Assembly (NCBI RefSeq): GCF_003634935.1
Contig: NZ_RBXO01000001.1
Coordinates: 5,481,501-5,545,500, forward strand
DNA length: 64,000 nucleotides
Reading direction: 5' to 3'
From: Saccharothrix australiensis
Lineage (GTDB): Bacteria > Actinomycetota > Actinomycetes > Mycobacteriales > Pseudonocardiaceae
The position numbers were made by a program, and so were the translations under genes. Every line of letters begins with the position of its first letter. Positions within the stretch are counted from its first letter, which is position 1. Shown here one piece after another: positions 19,021 to 28,947 of the stretch. The notes below the pieces were generated by a model. It saw only the letters and a program-made list of their open reading frames with translations, was not told the DNA's origin and did no database searches.

Positions 19021-19479
19021 TCACCGGGACGCGATGAGGGCCTGGGGCGCGGCCTGCTTGATGCGGGTGCGGAGCCAGGTCAGCAGGCGGGCCGTGTCCT
19101 GCTCGCAGGAGGTGACGACGTCGAGCAGTTCGCGGTCGCGCAGCCCTTGGGCGGCCTGGCCGACGACGGTCCAGGTGATGTCGGTCAGGGTGGCCAGGGT
19201 GTACAGGTCCTGGAGGTCGCGGAGCAGCCCGACCGGTCCGCCGCGGGTGGTCTCCAGGCCGGCGGCGTGCAGCCGCTCGGGTTCGTCCTCGCGCTGCTCG
19301 CCGTAGCGCTCCACCACCGGCGCCAGGGCCTCGGCCTGGCGATCGGTCCTGGCGGCGAGGACCTGGCAGGTGTGCCGCACGTCGGGCTCCTCGCCGTGTC
19401 CCCGGCCGACCTCGCGGAAGGCGTCGGCGAGCGTGGTCAGGGAGGTGTGCAGCAGTCCCAGGTAGGTGGCCAGGTGCAT
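19021..19479 (-). CDS. helical protein in operon with the molybdoenzyme
   Basis: A 152-residue, almost entirely helical protein without transmembrane segments; the first and last thirds could form a four-helix bundle. It starts three bases after the stop of the molybdopterin oxidoreductase, so it is in the same operon and may be an accessory or partner subunit. No metal-binding motif is clear. I do not recognise a family. Confidence 0.7.
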   Translation of the reverse strand: MHLATYLGLLHTSLTTLADAFREVGRGHGEEPDVRHTCQVLAARTDRQAEALAPVVERYGEQREDEPERLHAAGLETTRGGPVGLLRDLQDLYTLATLTDITWTVVGQAAQGLRDRELLDVVTSCEQDTARLLTWLRTRIKQAAPQALIASR

Positions 19480-19482
19480 GGT

Positions 19483-21990
19483 TCAGCCCTTCGGCGGGGT
19501 GTGCGGGCGGACGTTCGGCGTGCGGTCGGGGGTCGGGGGCGGCGGGGGCGGGTCGGTGGTCGCCACGTCCTCGTGCACGTCGTCCTCGCCCTCCGTCGCC
19601 GGGACGCCCGCCGGGTCGTGCGGCGCGGACGCCGCGGTGGTGGGCGCGGGTGCCGGGCCGTCGGCCTCGGCCTGCTTGCCCACCCGCGCGGTGCCGATCT
19701 TGAACAGCGGCTGCTTGGACACCGGGTCCCACTCGGTGGGGGTCAGCTCGTTGGCCGCCCGCACGTGCCGGTCGTCCTCGGTGTCCCAGTAGCCGTAGTG
19801 GAAGGGCACGAACACCACGCCGTCGCGGCCCCGGCCGATCCTGGCCCGCGCCTCGACCCGGCCGCGCGGCGACTCCACCCGGACCAGGTCCCCCTCGGAC
19901 ACGCCCAGCGCGGCGGCGTCACGGGCAGACAGCTCCACCCACGGCTCGGGGGCGGCGCGGCGGAGCTGCCGGGAGCGGCCGGTCTTGGTGCGGGTGTGGA
20001 AGTGGTAGGCGGTGCGGCCGGTCGTCACCACGAACGGGTGGTCCTCGCTCGGTTGCTCCGGCGGCGGCGAGTACTCGGCGGCCTTGAGGAACGCGCGGCC
20101 GTCCGGGCGTTGTGCCCGGTACTGCTCGGGCGAGGTGGTGCCGCCGGTGAGCAGGTCGTGTCCGTAGTCCTCGCACACGTCCGGGTGAGTCGGGAACACA
20201 CCGTCGGCGTAGAGCCGGTCGCAGCCGTCGGGGTGCTCGTCGGTGCACGGCCAGGGGATGCCGCTGCCGCCGCGCAGCCGGTCGTAGGACAGGCCGGTGT
20301 AGTCGCACAGCCGGCCCCGGCTGCACTCCTGCCACGCGCGGAACGCGCCCTCCGGGTCGGACCACTTGACCAGGGGCGCGCCGTCGCGGTCGCGGAAGTC
20401 CATGCGGCGGGCGTAGTCGAGGAAGACGTCCAGGTCCGAGCGCGCCTCGCCGGGCGGCTCGACCGCCCGGTCCGACAGGTGCACGGTGCGGTTGGCGTTG
20501 GTGAACGTGCCCTGCTTCTCGCCCCACAACGCCGCCGGGAGCACCACGTCGGCGTACTCGGCGGTCTCGGTGCGGAACCCGTCCTGCACCACCACGAACA
20601 GGTCGTCCTTGGCGAGGACGTCCCGGACGCGCCGCAGCTCGGGCAGCGACACGGCGGGGTTCGTCGCCGAGATCCACAGGAACCGGATCGAGCCCTGCTC
20701 GGCGTAGCGCCAGATCTGCATGGCGTGCGTGGGCGGCGCCCAGTGCGGGATGGTCAGCGGGTCGACGTTCCACAGCTCCGCCAACTGCTCGACGTGCCGG
20801 GGGTTGTCCCAGTTGCGGAAGCCCGGCAGGTCGCCGTCCGCGCCGGTCTCGCGGGTGTTCTGCGCGGTGGGCTGACCGTTCATCTGGAGGATGCCGCAGC
20901 CCGGCCTGCCGATCAGGCCGCGCAGCAGGTGCAGGTTGTTGACCTGGCAGGAGGCCGCCGTGGCCTGGTGGGACTGGTAGAAGCCCTGCAACACCGTGGA
21001 CAGCACCCGCTCGGCGGTGCCGAAGATCCGGGCGGCCCGGCGCAGGTCGTCCGGATCGATCCGGCAGATGCCCGCGACGTGCTCGGGCGTGTACGGCTCC
21101 ACCGTGGCCGCGAGGTCGTCGTAGCCGAGGGTGTGCGCGGCGACCCAGTCGTGGTCCACCCGGTCGTTGGTGATCAGCTCGCGGACCAGGCCGTTCATCA
21201 GCGCCTGGTTGGTGCCGGGCAGCGGGGCCAGGTGCACTCCCCCGGACCCCACCGCAGCCTCGGCCACCTTCGTGCGCCGCGGGTCCACCGCGACCACCAC
21301 GGGCCGGTCGGGGCCGTGCAGCCGGTCCAGCACCCGCGCCCACAGCACGGTCTGCGTCTCGGCCATGTTGTGGCCGAACAGGAACAGCGCGTCGCAGGAG
21401 TCGATGTCGGTGTAGCTGCCGGGCTGGCCGTCGGAGCCGAAGCTCTCCTTCATCGCGGCCGCCGCCGTCGCCGTGCACAGCCGGGTGTTGCCGTCCATGT
21501 GCGGCGTGCCCACACCGGCCTTGCCGATCACGCCGAGCGTGTAGTACTCCTCCAGGAACAGCTGCCCGCTGGTGTAGAAGCCGTGCGACAGCGGCCCCAC
21601 CTCCGCCAGCAGCTCCTTCGACCGCCGCACGACCAGGCCCATCGCGGTGTCCCAGTCGGACTCCACCAGCACGCCGCCGCGCCGCACCAGTGGACGGGTC
21701 AGCCGGTCGCGGCCGTTCCACTGCCACGAGCCGTACAGGCCCTTCGGCCCCAACCGCCCGTGGTTGACCACGTCGCCGGCCCGGCCCCGGACGCCGACCA
21801 TCCGGCCGTCCTTGACCGCGATGTCGCAGCCGCAGCCGTTGCTGCACAGCACGCACGCCGACGGCACCCACCGGTCCACGTCCGACTCCGCCACGCCCGC
21901 CGCCAGGTGCAGGTCCACCCGCACCGGCCACGGCGCGTCTTTCGCGTGCGGCGTCCGCGTGCCCCAGATGTCCGCGATCCGGTCCGCCAT
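19483..21990 (-). CDS. molybdopterin (bis-MGD) oxidoreductase, assimilatory nitrate reductase/formate dehydrogenase-like
   Basis: An 835-residue enzyme of the DMSO-reductase superfamily. The N-terminal iron-sulfur motif has Cys46, Cys49 and Cys53 (plus Cys55), but the fourth ligand position reads Gly81 in GRLGPKG instead of Cys. NTRLCTATA (Cys172) aligns with the Mo-ligating cysteine of NapA-type nitrate reductases. A C-terminal dinucleotide-binding domain (ELSARDAAALGVSEGDLVRV) is present. No Tat signal is seen, so a cytoplasmic site is likely. Substrate is not fixed. A mobA-like gene at 27.4 kb could supply the MGD cofactor. Confidence 0.9.
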   Translation of the reverse strand: MADRIADIWGTRTPHAKDAPWPVRVDLHLAAGVAESDVDRWVPSACVLCSNGCGCDIAVKDGRMVGVRGRAGDVVNHGRLGPKGLYGSWQWNGRDRLTRPLVRRGGVLVESDWDTAMGLVVRRSKELLAEVGPLSHGFYTSGQLFLEEYYTLGVIGKAGVGTPHMDGNTRLCTATAAAAMKESFGSDGQPGSYTDIDSCDALFLFGHNMAETQTVLWARVLDRLHGPDRPVVVAVDPRRTKVAEAAVGSGGVHLAPLPGTNQALMNGLVRELITNDRVDHDWVAAHTLGYDDLAATVEPYTPEHVAGICRIDPDDLRRAARIFGTAERVLSTVLQGFYQSHQATAASCQVNNLHLLRGLIGRPGCGILQMNGQPTAQNTRETGADGDLPGFRNWDNPRHVEQLAELWNVDPLTIPHWAPPTHAMQIWRYAEQGSIRFLWISATNPAVSLPELRRVRDVLAKDDLFVVVQDGFRTETAEYADVVLPAALWGEKQGTFTNANRTVHLSDRAVEPPGEARSDLDVFLDYARRMDFRDRDGAPLVKWSDPEGAFRAWQECSRGRLCDYTGLSYDRLRGGSGIPWPCTDEHPDGCDRLYADGVFPTHPDVCEDYGHDLLTGGTTSPEQYRAQRPDGRAFLKAAEYSPPPEQPSEDHPFVVTTGRTAYHFHTRTKTGRSRQLRRAAPEPWVELSARDAAALGVSEGDLVRVESPRGRVEARARIGRGRDGVVFVPFHYGYWDTEDDRHVRAANELTPTEWDPVSKQPLFKIGTARVGKQAEADGPAPAPTTAASAPHDPAGVPATEGEDDVHEDVATTDPPPPPPTPDRTPNVRPHTPPKG

Positions 21991-22262
21991 GCGCCCTCCA
22001 CCGATCGATCAGGGGACCACCGTGTCGGCTACCCGCCACGACGACCGCCAACCGCGTCGTCCGAATGGAGCCCGGCGCGTGGGGTGCCGGCCGGACGACG
22101 CGGTGGCCGGGTGGCCCGGCGGCCGGGGTGGGTGGTCCGGGTCCGGTCGGGTCGGCGGGGCGAGGTCCGTGCCGAGCGGTGCGCGACGCGGCCCCTCCGG
22201 CGGCGTTTCGCCCTCCACCTCGCGGGAAGCCGTCGTCAGGACGACGAATCGGAGGAGGCGGC

Positions 22263-22505
22263 ATGAAGGCTGTGGTGCGGCACGGGACCGGGGACGTCCC
22301 CGTGGACGAGGTGCCCGACCCGAGGAACCTGGAGCCGGGTGACGCGATCGTGCGCGGCACGCGCGGCGGCGTTCGCGGTGCCGGCCTCCGCCCGGTGCGC
22401 GGCGTGGTGGAGGGCGCCGTCCTCGCCCACGAGGGCGGCGGCACCGGGGGCGTCGGCGTCCACCCGCGCCCCGACAGGCCCGAGACCGTCCTGGACGCCG
22501 CATGA
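22263..22505 (+). pseudogene. remnant of a zinc-dependent alcohol dehydrogenase N-terminus
   Basis: An 80-codon frame that begins like zinc alcohol dehydrogenases (MKAVVRHGTGDVPVDEVPDP, then DAIVRGTR) but the zinc-site segment normally reading CG(S/T)DLH is RGAGLR, and GHE is AHE. The protein then runs out after about 60 recognisable residues. It has a perfect GGAGGAGG ribosome site, and its stop overlaps the ATG of the TPP enzyme (ATGA), so it may still be translated and serve as a leader for that gene. Loss of the catalytic ligands and two thirds of the length argues for a decayed gene. Confidence 0.65.
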
Positions 22506-24280
22506 GCGGCACCGTCGCGGACGCGCTCGTCCGACGCCTGCGGACGTGGGGCGTGCCCAGGGTGTTCGGCTACGCGGGCGACGGGATCGACCCGGTCCTC
22601 GCCGCCCTGCACCGGGCCGGTGGCGACCCGGGGTTCGTGCCGGTGCGGCACGAGGAGATGTCCGCGTTCATGGCGTCGGGCCACGCCAAGTACACCGGCG
22701 AGGTCGGCGTGTGCCTGGCCACGCAGGGCCCTGGCGCGATCCACCTGCTCAACGGGCTGTACGACGCGAAGCTCGACCGCCGCCCGGTGGTGGCGATCGT
22801 GGGGCAGGTCGTGTCGACCGCGCTGGGCACCGGCTACCTGCAGGAGGTGGACCTGCACGCGTTGTTCAAGGACGTGTGCGGCCAGTACCTCCAGACGGTG
22901 TTCGCGCCCGAGCAGCTACCGGTGCTGTTGGACAACGCGATGCGCACCGCGATCTCCGAGCGGGTACCGACGTGCTTGATCGTGCCGCACGACGTGCAGC
23001 GCGCCGACGCCGCGGAGGAGTTGCCGCACACCCACGGCGTCGTGCCCTCCTCCGCGGTCGTGGCCCGGCCACGCGTGCTGCCGCCCGCCGACGACCTGCA
23101 CCGCGCCGCCGACGTGCTCAACGCGGGTCGGCAGGTCGCGCTGCTGGTCGGGCGCGGCGCGGCCGGCGCGGAGCGCTGGATCGCCCAGGCGGTCGAGGCG
23201 CTGGGCGCGGGCGTGACCGCGTCGCTGGTGGGCAAGCCGGTGATCCCCGAGGACGCCCCGTGGCACACCGGCGTCATGGGCCACCTGGGCACCACCGCCT
23301 CGGCCGAGCTGATGGCGGGGTGCGACACGCTGCTCATCGTCGGCAGCAACGACCCGTGGACCGAGTTCTACCCCGAACCGGGGCAGGCGCGGGCCGTGCA
23401 GATCGACATCGAGGCCCGCGTGGTCGGCAGCAAGTACCCCGTCGAGGTCCCGCTGGTGGGGGACACCACCGAGACGCTGCGGGCACTGCTGCCGCTGCTG
23501 CGCCGCAACCCCGACCGCCGGTGGGAGCAGCGGGTGTTCACCTCGGTGGCCCGGTGGCGGCGGATCGCCGGTGAACGCGCCCGCACCCCGGCCGACCCGC
23601 TCAACCCGGAGCTGGTGGTGCACGAGCTGTCCGGCCACCTGCCACCCGACGTGCGGGTCGCGGTGGACGTCGGCTCGGCCACCTACTGGTACGCCCGCCA
23701 CCTGGCCCTGCCGGTCGGCGCGCCCGCGCACACCTCCGGCTACCTGGCGTCGATGGGCTGCGCGCTGCCCTACGGCCTGGCCGCCAAGCTGGACGCCCCG
23801 GACCGGCCGGTCGTCGCCCTGGTGGGTGACGGCGCGATGCAGATGAACGGCCTGCTGGAGCTGATCACCGTCGCGGACCGGTGGCGCGGCTGGGCCGACC
23901 CGCGGTTCGTCGTGCTGGTGCTGCACAACCGCGACCTCAACGAGGTCACCTGGGAGCAGCGCGAGATGGAGGGCGACCCGCGCTTCCCCACCTCGCAGCG
24001 CGTCCCGGACTTCCCCTACGCCGCCTACGCCGAGCTGCTCGGGCTGCGCGGCATCCGCGTCGACTCACCCGACCGGGTGAGCGGGGCGTGGCACGAGGCG
24101 TTCCACGCCGACCGGCCGGTGCTCGTCGAGGCGGTCGTGGACCCGGCCGTGCCGCTGCTGCCCCCGCACCTGCCCGACGAGAAGATGGACATGATCCGCC
24201 AAGGCTTGGACCAAGAGCCCGACGGCGACGCGGAACGGGAACACCTGCGGCGGCAACGCGCCGAAGAAGGACACCGGTAG
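22502..24280 (+). CDS. thiamine-pyrophosphate enzyme, pyruvate oxidase/acetolactate synthase-like
   Basis: A 592-residue TPP-dependent enzyme. The N-terminal domain has RVFGYAGDGIDPVLAAL and the catalytic Glu in VRHEEMSAFMASGHAKYTG; the middle domain has the GS(N)DPW nucleotide-type region; the C-terminal domain has the TPP motif GDGAMQMNG ending in LHNRDLN. The pattern fits the PoxB-like clade (decarboxylation of pyruvate) better than anabolic acetolactate synthase, and there is no regulatory subunit nearby. The ATG overlaps the upstream remnant's stop. The divergent neighbour is the molybdoenzyme operon. Confidence 0.88.
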   Translation: MSGTVADALVRRLRTWGVPRVFGYAGDGIDPVLAALHRAGGDPGFVPVRHEEMSAFMASGHAKYTGEVGVCLATQGPGAIHLLNGLYDAKLDRRPVVAIVGQVVSTALGTGYLQEVDLHALFKDVCGQYLQTVFAPEQLPVLLDNAMRTAISERVPTCLIVPHDVQRADAAEELPHTHGVVPSSAVVARPRVLPPADDLHRAADVLNAGRQVALLVGRGAAGAERWIAQAVEALGAGVTASLVGKPVIPEDAPWHTGVMGHLGTTASAELMAGCDTLLIVGSNDPWTEFYPEPGQARAVQIDIEARVVGSKYPVEVPLVGDTTETLRALLPLLRRNPDRRWEQRVFTSVARWRRIAGERARTPADPLNPELVVHELSGHLPPDVRVAVDVGSATYWYARHLALPVGAPAHTSGYLASMGCALPYGLAAKLDAPDRPVVALVGDGAMQMNGLLELITVADRWRGWADPRFVVLVLHNRDLNEVTWEQREMEGDPRFPTSQRVPDFPYAAYAELLGLRGIRVDSPDRVSGAWHEAFHADRPVLVEAVVDPAVPLLPPHLPDEKMDMIRQGLDQEPDGDAEREHLRRQRAEEGHR

Positions 24281-24312
24281 CGGTGGCGGTCGGGCACCCG
24301 GCCCGCCACCGC
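24280..24312. terminator. hairpin between convergent genes
   Basis: GCGGTGGCGG from 24280 pairs with the segment ending 24312 (CGCCACCGC), with GGGC/GCCC extending the stem after a small bulge. It directly follows the stop of the TPP enzyme and may end that transcript; the convergent VWA gene ends 100 bases on. Confidence 0.5.
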
Positions 24313-24412
24313 CCCACCGGAACCCCGGACGGTGCCCGCCCGCGGTCCCGCCCGCGGTGCCGGGTGCCGCACCTCGCCGACCGGCCCGCCCTCGCGAACG
24401 CGTCGGCCCGCC

Positions 24413-25378
24413 CTACGGCAGGCGCTGACCCAGCGCCAGCGCGCCCGCCACCGCGATCAGCGCGGTCAGCGTGCCCAGCAGCACCCAGGGCCGGCTGGCG
24501 TCGGCCTGCTTCTTCTCGTAGCCGATCTGCTCGCCCAGCGTGTCGTACACCCGCCGCAGCTCCTCGGCGCTGGCCGCCTTGAAGAACTCGCCGCCGGACA
24601 GCTTCGCGATCTCCTTCATCGAGTCGTCGTCCACCGGCACCTCCTGCCGGCGGCCCTCGATCTCGACCACGCCGTCCTCCGTGCCGAAGGAGATCGTGGA
24701 GATCGGGATGCCCGACTTCTTGGCGTCCTCCGCCGCGTCGAACGCCCGCCGCGTCCCGACCGTCTCCTTGCCGTCGGTCATCAGCACGACCCGCGCGGGC
24801 GGTGGGCCGTCCGCGCCGCCGACGACCTTGCCGAACGAGTCGATCGCCGCCAGGGCCGCCACGATCGCGTCACCGGTCGCGGTCGACTGCGCCAGCTTCA
24901 GGCCGTCGATGTTCTGCGTCACGGCCGCCCGGTCGGTCGTCGGCGCGACCAGCACCGTCGCCGAGCCCGCGAACGAGATCAGGCCCAGGTTGATGCCCGG
25001 CGTCAGGCCGTCCGCGAACGACTTCGCCGCGACCTGCGCCGCCTCCAGCCGGGACGGCCGCACGTCGGTCGCCTTCATCGACAGCGACGTGTCGATCACC
25101 AGCATCACGGTCGCCCGGTTGCGCGGCACCTTCTGCTCGGCCGTCGGACCGGCCAGCGCCACCGTCAGCACGATGAACGCCACCAGCAGCAGCGCAGGTG
25201 GCGCGTGCCGCCACCACCGCTGCCGCTTCGGCGCGACCTTCTCCAGCATGGACAGGTTCGCGAACCGCAACATCCGCTTGCGCAGGGCGCGCTGGACCAG
25301 CACGTAGAACACCGCGACCGCCGCCACGGCGATCAGCAGCAGGAACCACCACGGCGCGGTGAAACCCGACAGGCTCAT
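24413..25378 (-). CDS. VWA domain membrane protein of the moxR operon (Rv1481-like)
   Basis: A 321-residue protein with two N-terminal transmembrane helices (about 9-28 and 58-78), a VWA domain with the metal site DTSLS and MTDGKE, and a C-terminal helix (PWVLLGTLTALIAVAGALALG region). This is the BatA/Rv1481 layout: the VWA domain faces the cell exterior or periphery and works with the MoxR ATPase. Its ATG overlaps the DUF58 gene stop by one base (TGATG). The moxR-DUF58-VWA order matches mycobacterial moxR1-Rv1480-Rv1481. Confidence 0.92.
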   Translation of the reverse strand: MSLSGFTAPWWFLLLIAVAAVAVFYVLVQRALRKRMLRFANLSMLEKVAPKRQRWWRHAPPALLLVAFIVLTVALAGPTAEQKVPRNRATVMLVIDTSLSMKATDVRPSRLEAAQVAAKSFADGLTPGINLGLISFAGSATVLVAPTTDRAAVTQNIDGLKLAQSTATGDAIVAALAAIDSFGKVVGGADGPPPARVVLMTDGKETVGTRRAFDAAEDAKKSGIPISTISFGTEDGVVEIEGRRQEVPVDDDSMKEIAKLSGGEFFKAASAEELRRVYDTLGEQIGYEKKQADASRPWVLLGTLTALIAVAGALALGQRLP

Positions 25379-26318
25379 CAGGCCACCCCTCCCGACCAGC
25401 GGCGCTTGCGGGCGACCACGAACCGGACGGTGTCGGCGATCCAGTCCGAGTCGGTGCGCAGCACCAAGTGCCCCGCGCCGGCCCGGCGCAGCCCGGCCGC
25501 CACCGCCGCCCGGTGCCCGGCCGCCGCCGCCGCGAACTCGCGGCGCAGCAGCGGGGACGCCGTCACCTCGCGCTGCCGCCCGGTCTCCGGGTCGGCCAGC
25601 ACGACCGTCCCGATCTCCGGCAGGTCGATGTCGCGCGGGTCGACGACCTCGACCGCCACCAGGTCGTGCCGGGCCGCCAGGGCGCGCAGCGGGCGCTGCC
25701 AGTCGGTCTCGCCGAGGAAGTCGGACAGCACCACGACCAGGCCGCGGCGGCGCGGCGGGCGGCGCAGCTGCTCGACCAGCCCGGCCAGCGAGCCGCGGGT
25801 GCCCTCCGGCGCGCGGGGCGTCTCGGCGACCTTGCGGATCAGGCCGCGCGCGTGGGCGAGGCCGCCGCGCGCGGGCACCCGGACCACCTGCTCGCCGGTG
25901 GACACCAGCGCGCCGATCCGGTTGCCGCCGCCACCGGTCAGGTGCGCGACGGCGGCCGTCGCGGCGACCACGAGGTCGCGCTTCTCGCACGCCGCCGTGC
26001 CGAAGTCCAGCGACGGCGACAGGTCGATCGCCAGCCACGTCTCCAGCTCGCGGTCCGCGACGGTCTCCCGGATGTGCGGGACGGTGGTGCGCGCGGTGAC
26101 CGCCCAGTCCATCCGGCGCACGTCGTCGCCCGGCTGGTAGGGCCGCGCCTCGCCCGGCTCGGAGCCCGGTCCGGGCACCAGCCCGAGGTGGTTGCCCTGG
26201 AGCAGGCCGTCCAGCCGGCGGCGGACCTCCAGCTCCAGCGTGCGCAGCGCGGCCTCCAGCCGGCCGCCGTGCAGCTCCGGTGGCGCCCAGTGCGGACGCC
26301 CGGTGGGTCGTTCGGCGG

Positions 26319-26322
<4 letters not shown>
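25378..26322 (-). CDS. DUF58 domain protein of the moxR operon (Rv1480-like)
   Basis: A 314-residue protein with the DUF58 signature (RPYQPGDDVRRMDWAVTART) and a degenerate VWA-like fold behind it (LAIDLSPSLDFG, LVVVLSDFL). DUF58 proteins act between MoxR ATPases and VWA proteins; the molecular task is not settled. It starts with GTG overlapping the moxR stop by four bases (GTGA) and ends overlapping the VWA gene, so all three are translationally coupled. Confidence 0.92.
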
Positions 26323-27356
<1,034 letters not shown>

Positions 27357-27403
27357 CGGTCCTCCTACGGCAGGGTTGTGCGACGGTGCCCAAGTCTTCC
27401 CTG

Positions 27404-27961
27404 TCACCGGTGTGGCTCTTGTGAAGGGGTCCACCGGAGGTCCGACGGGGTGTCGACGTCCCGCGCCTCGCCGGGCAGGGCGGGCACCGCGACGGGGTCG
27501 AGGGGCCCCAGCACCGACCGCAGGGCGACGCCGCGCGGCTCGGCGGGCAGCGCGGACCGCAGCGCGCCGGTCGGCCACAGCCCGGCCAGCCACTGGCGGT
27601 GGCCGCCGTCGTCGACCAGCACGGCGGGCGCGCCGGTCGCGAGCAGCCGCCCGACCGTGGCGCGGGTCACGCCGGGCTGGTCGACCGCGAGCACCACCAC
27701 GAGCCCGGCCGCCACGTGCGCCAGGCCGGCCGCCAGCCCCGCGACCGGTCCGCCGCCGGGCGGCTCCTCGCGCGCCCACGCGACGCCGGGGACGTCCTTG
27801 GCCGGGCCCACGACGACGACCCGCCCGGCGTCGCGCACCGCGCCCAGCGCGTGGTCCAGCAGGGTGCGGCCGGCGATCTCGACGGCGGCCTTGTCGACGC
27901 CGCCCAGCCTGCTGCCGCGACCGCCGGCGAGGATGACGGCGTCCCAGTCACGGTGTTCCAC
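27404..27961 (-). CDS. mobA: molybdenum cofactor guanylyltransferase (MobA-like)
   Basis: A protein of about 185 residues that attaches GMP to molybdopterin to form MGD. The nucleotide-binding signature AGGRGSRLGGVDKA is close to the N-terminus, and VVVLAVDQPGV carries the central metal-binding Asp. The start is ambiguous: three in-frame GTG codons (27961, 27979, 27997) lie in an 18-bp tandem repeat and the frame stays open for 130 more codons upstream. The product would serve the bis-MGD oxidoreductase at 19.5 kb. It lies 47 bases upstream of moxR. Confidence 0.85.
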   Translation of the reverse strand: MEHRDWDAVILAGGRGSRLGGVDKAAVEIAGRTLLDHALGAVRDAGRVVVVGPAKDVPGVAWAREEPPGGGPVAGLAAGLAHVAAGLVVVLAVDQPGVTRATVGRLLATGAPAVLVDDGGHRQWLAGLWPTGALRSALPAEPRGVALRSVLGPLDPVAVPALPGEARDVDTPSDLRWTPSQEPHR

Positions 27962-27997
27962 GCGACCAGGGTGCTCCACGCGACCGCGGTGCCCCAC
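27944..27997. repeat. 18-bp tandem repeat at the mobA start
   Basis: On the minus strand three 18-base units begin GTGGGGCACCGC, GTGGAGCACCCT and GTGGAACACCGT. In frame they encode VGHRGR, VEHPGR and VEHRDW, so each unit offers a GTG start. Copy number would change the N-terminus of MobA without breaking the frame. Confidence 0.75.
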
Positions 27998-28084
27998 TCG
28001 ACCCGCCCCGGCCACGGGTTCGGCCCGGTCCGCCGGCACGGTGACGCCCTGCCCGGTACGACCGCGGTCGGCGCGGGACCCGCC

Positions 28085-28288
28085 GGGCCGCCCCAGCGCC
28101 TTGGCGAGGTCGAGGTGTCCCGCGCCGGCGGTGTCGCACAGCGCGAGGGCGTCGTCCAGGCGGCCCTGGCGCTGGTGGACCACCACGAGGTCGCCCGTCG
28201 CGAGGGACGCCTCCGCGAGGTCGCCGGCGGCGACGGTCTCGGCGAGCAGCCCGCGCAGCAGCTCCTCCGCCCGGTCCAGGTCGACGGT
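28085..28288 (-). pseudogene. possible TPR-protein remnant upstream of mobA
   Basis: The frame upstream of mobA encodes a helical stretch beginning TVDLDRAEELLRGLLAE and continuing VVHQRQGRLDDALALCDTA, the alternating pattern of tetratricopeptide repeats. It is open to the mobA frame but has no start, ribosome site or complete domain of its own. It may be a decayed piece of a TPR regulator, or a genuine N-terminal extension of MobA. Confidence 0.35.
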
Positions 28289-28947
28289 GCGCGGCGCGTG
28301 GGCGCAGGCGCGAACGGCGCGGGGGCGGGCGACAGCGGGTCTGACCGGCGCAGTCCAGCGCCTCCGGCCGCAGCACGCCCGCATGTCGCGGCCGGCCGAC
28401 GGACCGCTACCGCCCGCGCGGGGACGCGCGCCGCCCGGTCACGCCGACGGGACCCCGGCCGGCGCGGGACCACCCGCACCAGCCGACCACGCCCGAACCG
28501 CTCGCGGGACCCGCCGCGCCGAACCGCGCCGCGACGCGCGACCACGCGGCGCCGCTGGCGGGACCCGCCGCGCCGAACCTCCGACCCACCGGGCCACTCG
28601 CGGGTGCGCGGCGTCGTCAAGAGGCGATGTTCGCGGGGGTGTTCCGGGGACGGTGTTCCCCCGGGGCGGCGTTCCCCAGGGGGAGCGTCCTCCGAGTGGG
28701 CGGCGTCGTCGGGAGCTGCGGACGCTCCCGACGACGCCCCTCGACCCCCCGAGGTGACGCGATCGCGCGGCATCCCCACCCCCCGCGGATGCCCCGCGAT
28801 GCCGCCGCCCCGCTTCCCCGCGGCGGCGACCGCAGGGACGAGGATGCCCGGCGAGGGCGACGCGTTTGTTGACTGATTCTTGAATCCCCTGGTCAAGGGG
28901 ATCTTCACCGGGCCGCCACGCGGGCGCGCCGGGCACCGCGGCGGCGG
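28289..28947. other. gene-free stretch
   Basis: No convincing gene is seen between the TPR-like remnant and the NlpC/P60 gene. The stretch holds two 22-base copies of one sequence at 28504-28525 and 28558-28579, a perfect 15-bp hairpin at 28702-28738, and a short CCCCTGGTCAAGGGG palindrome near 28885. The segment around 28860-28910 is more A+T-rich than its surroundings. Confidence 0.6.
28702..28738. other. perfect 15-bp hairpin in gene-free DNA
   Basis: GGCGTCGTCGGGAGC (28702-28716) and GCTCCCGACGACGCC (28724-28738) pair fully around a 7-base loop. It lies about 210 bases beyond the 3' end of the NlpC/P60 gene. It may be a terminator or part of an unannotated RNA. Confidence 0.55.

Noticed and set aside
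19919..22858. 979-codon minus-strand frame overlapping the molybdoenzyme
   Set aside because: It is a frame-shifted shadow of the molybdoenzyme and the TPP gene region, with no recognisable domain.
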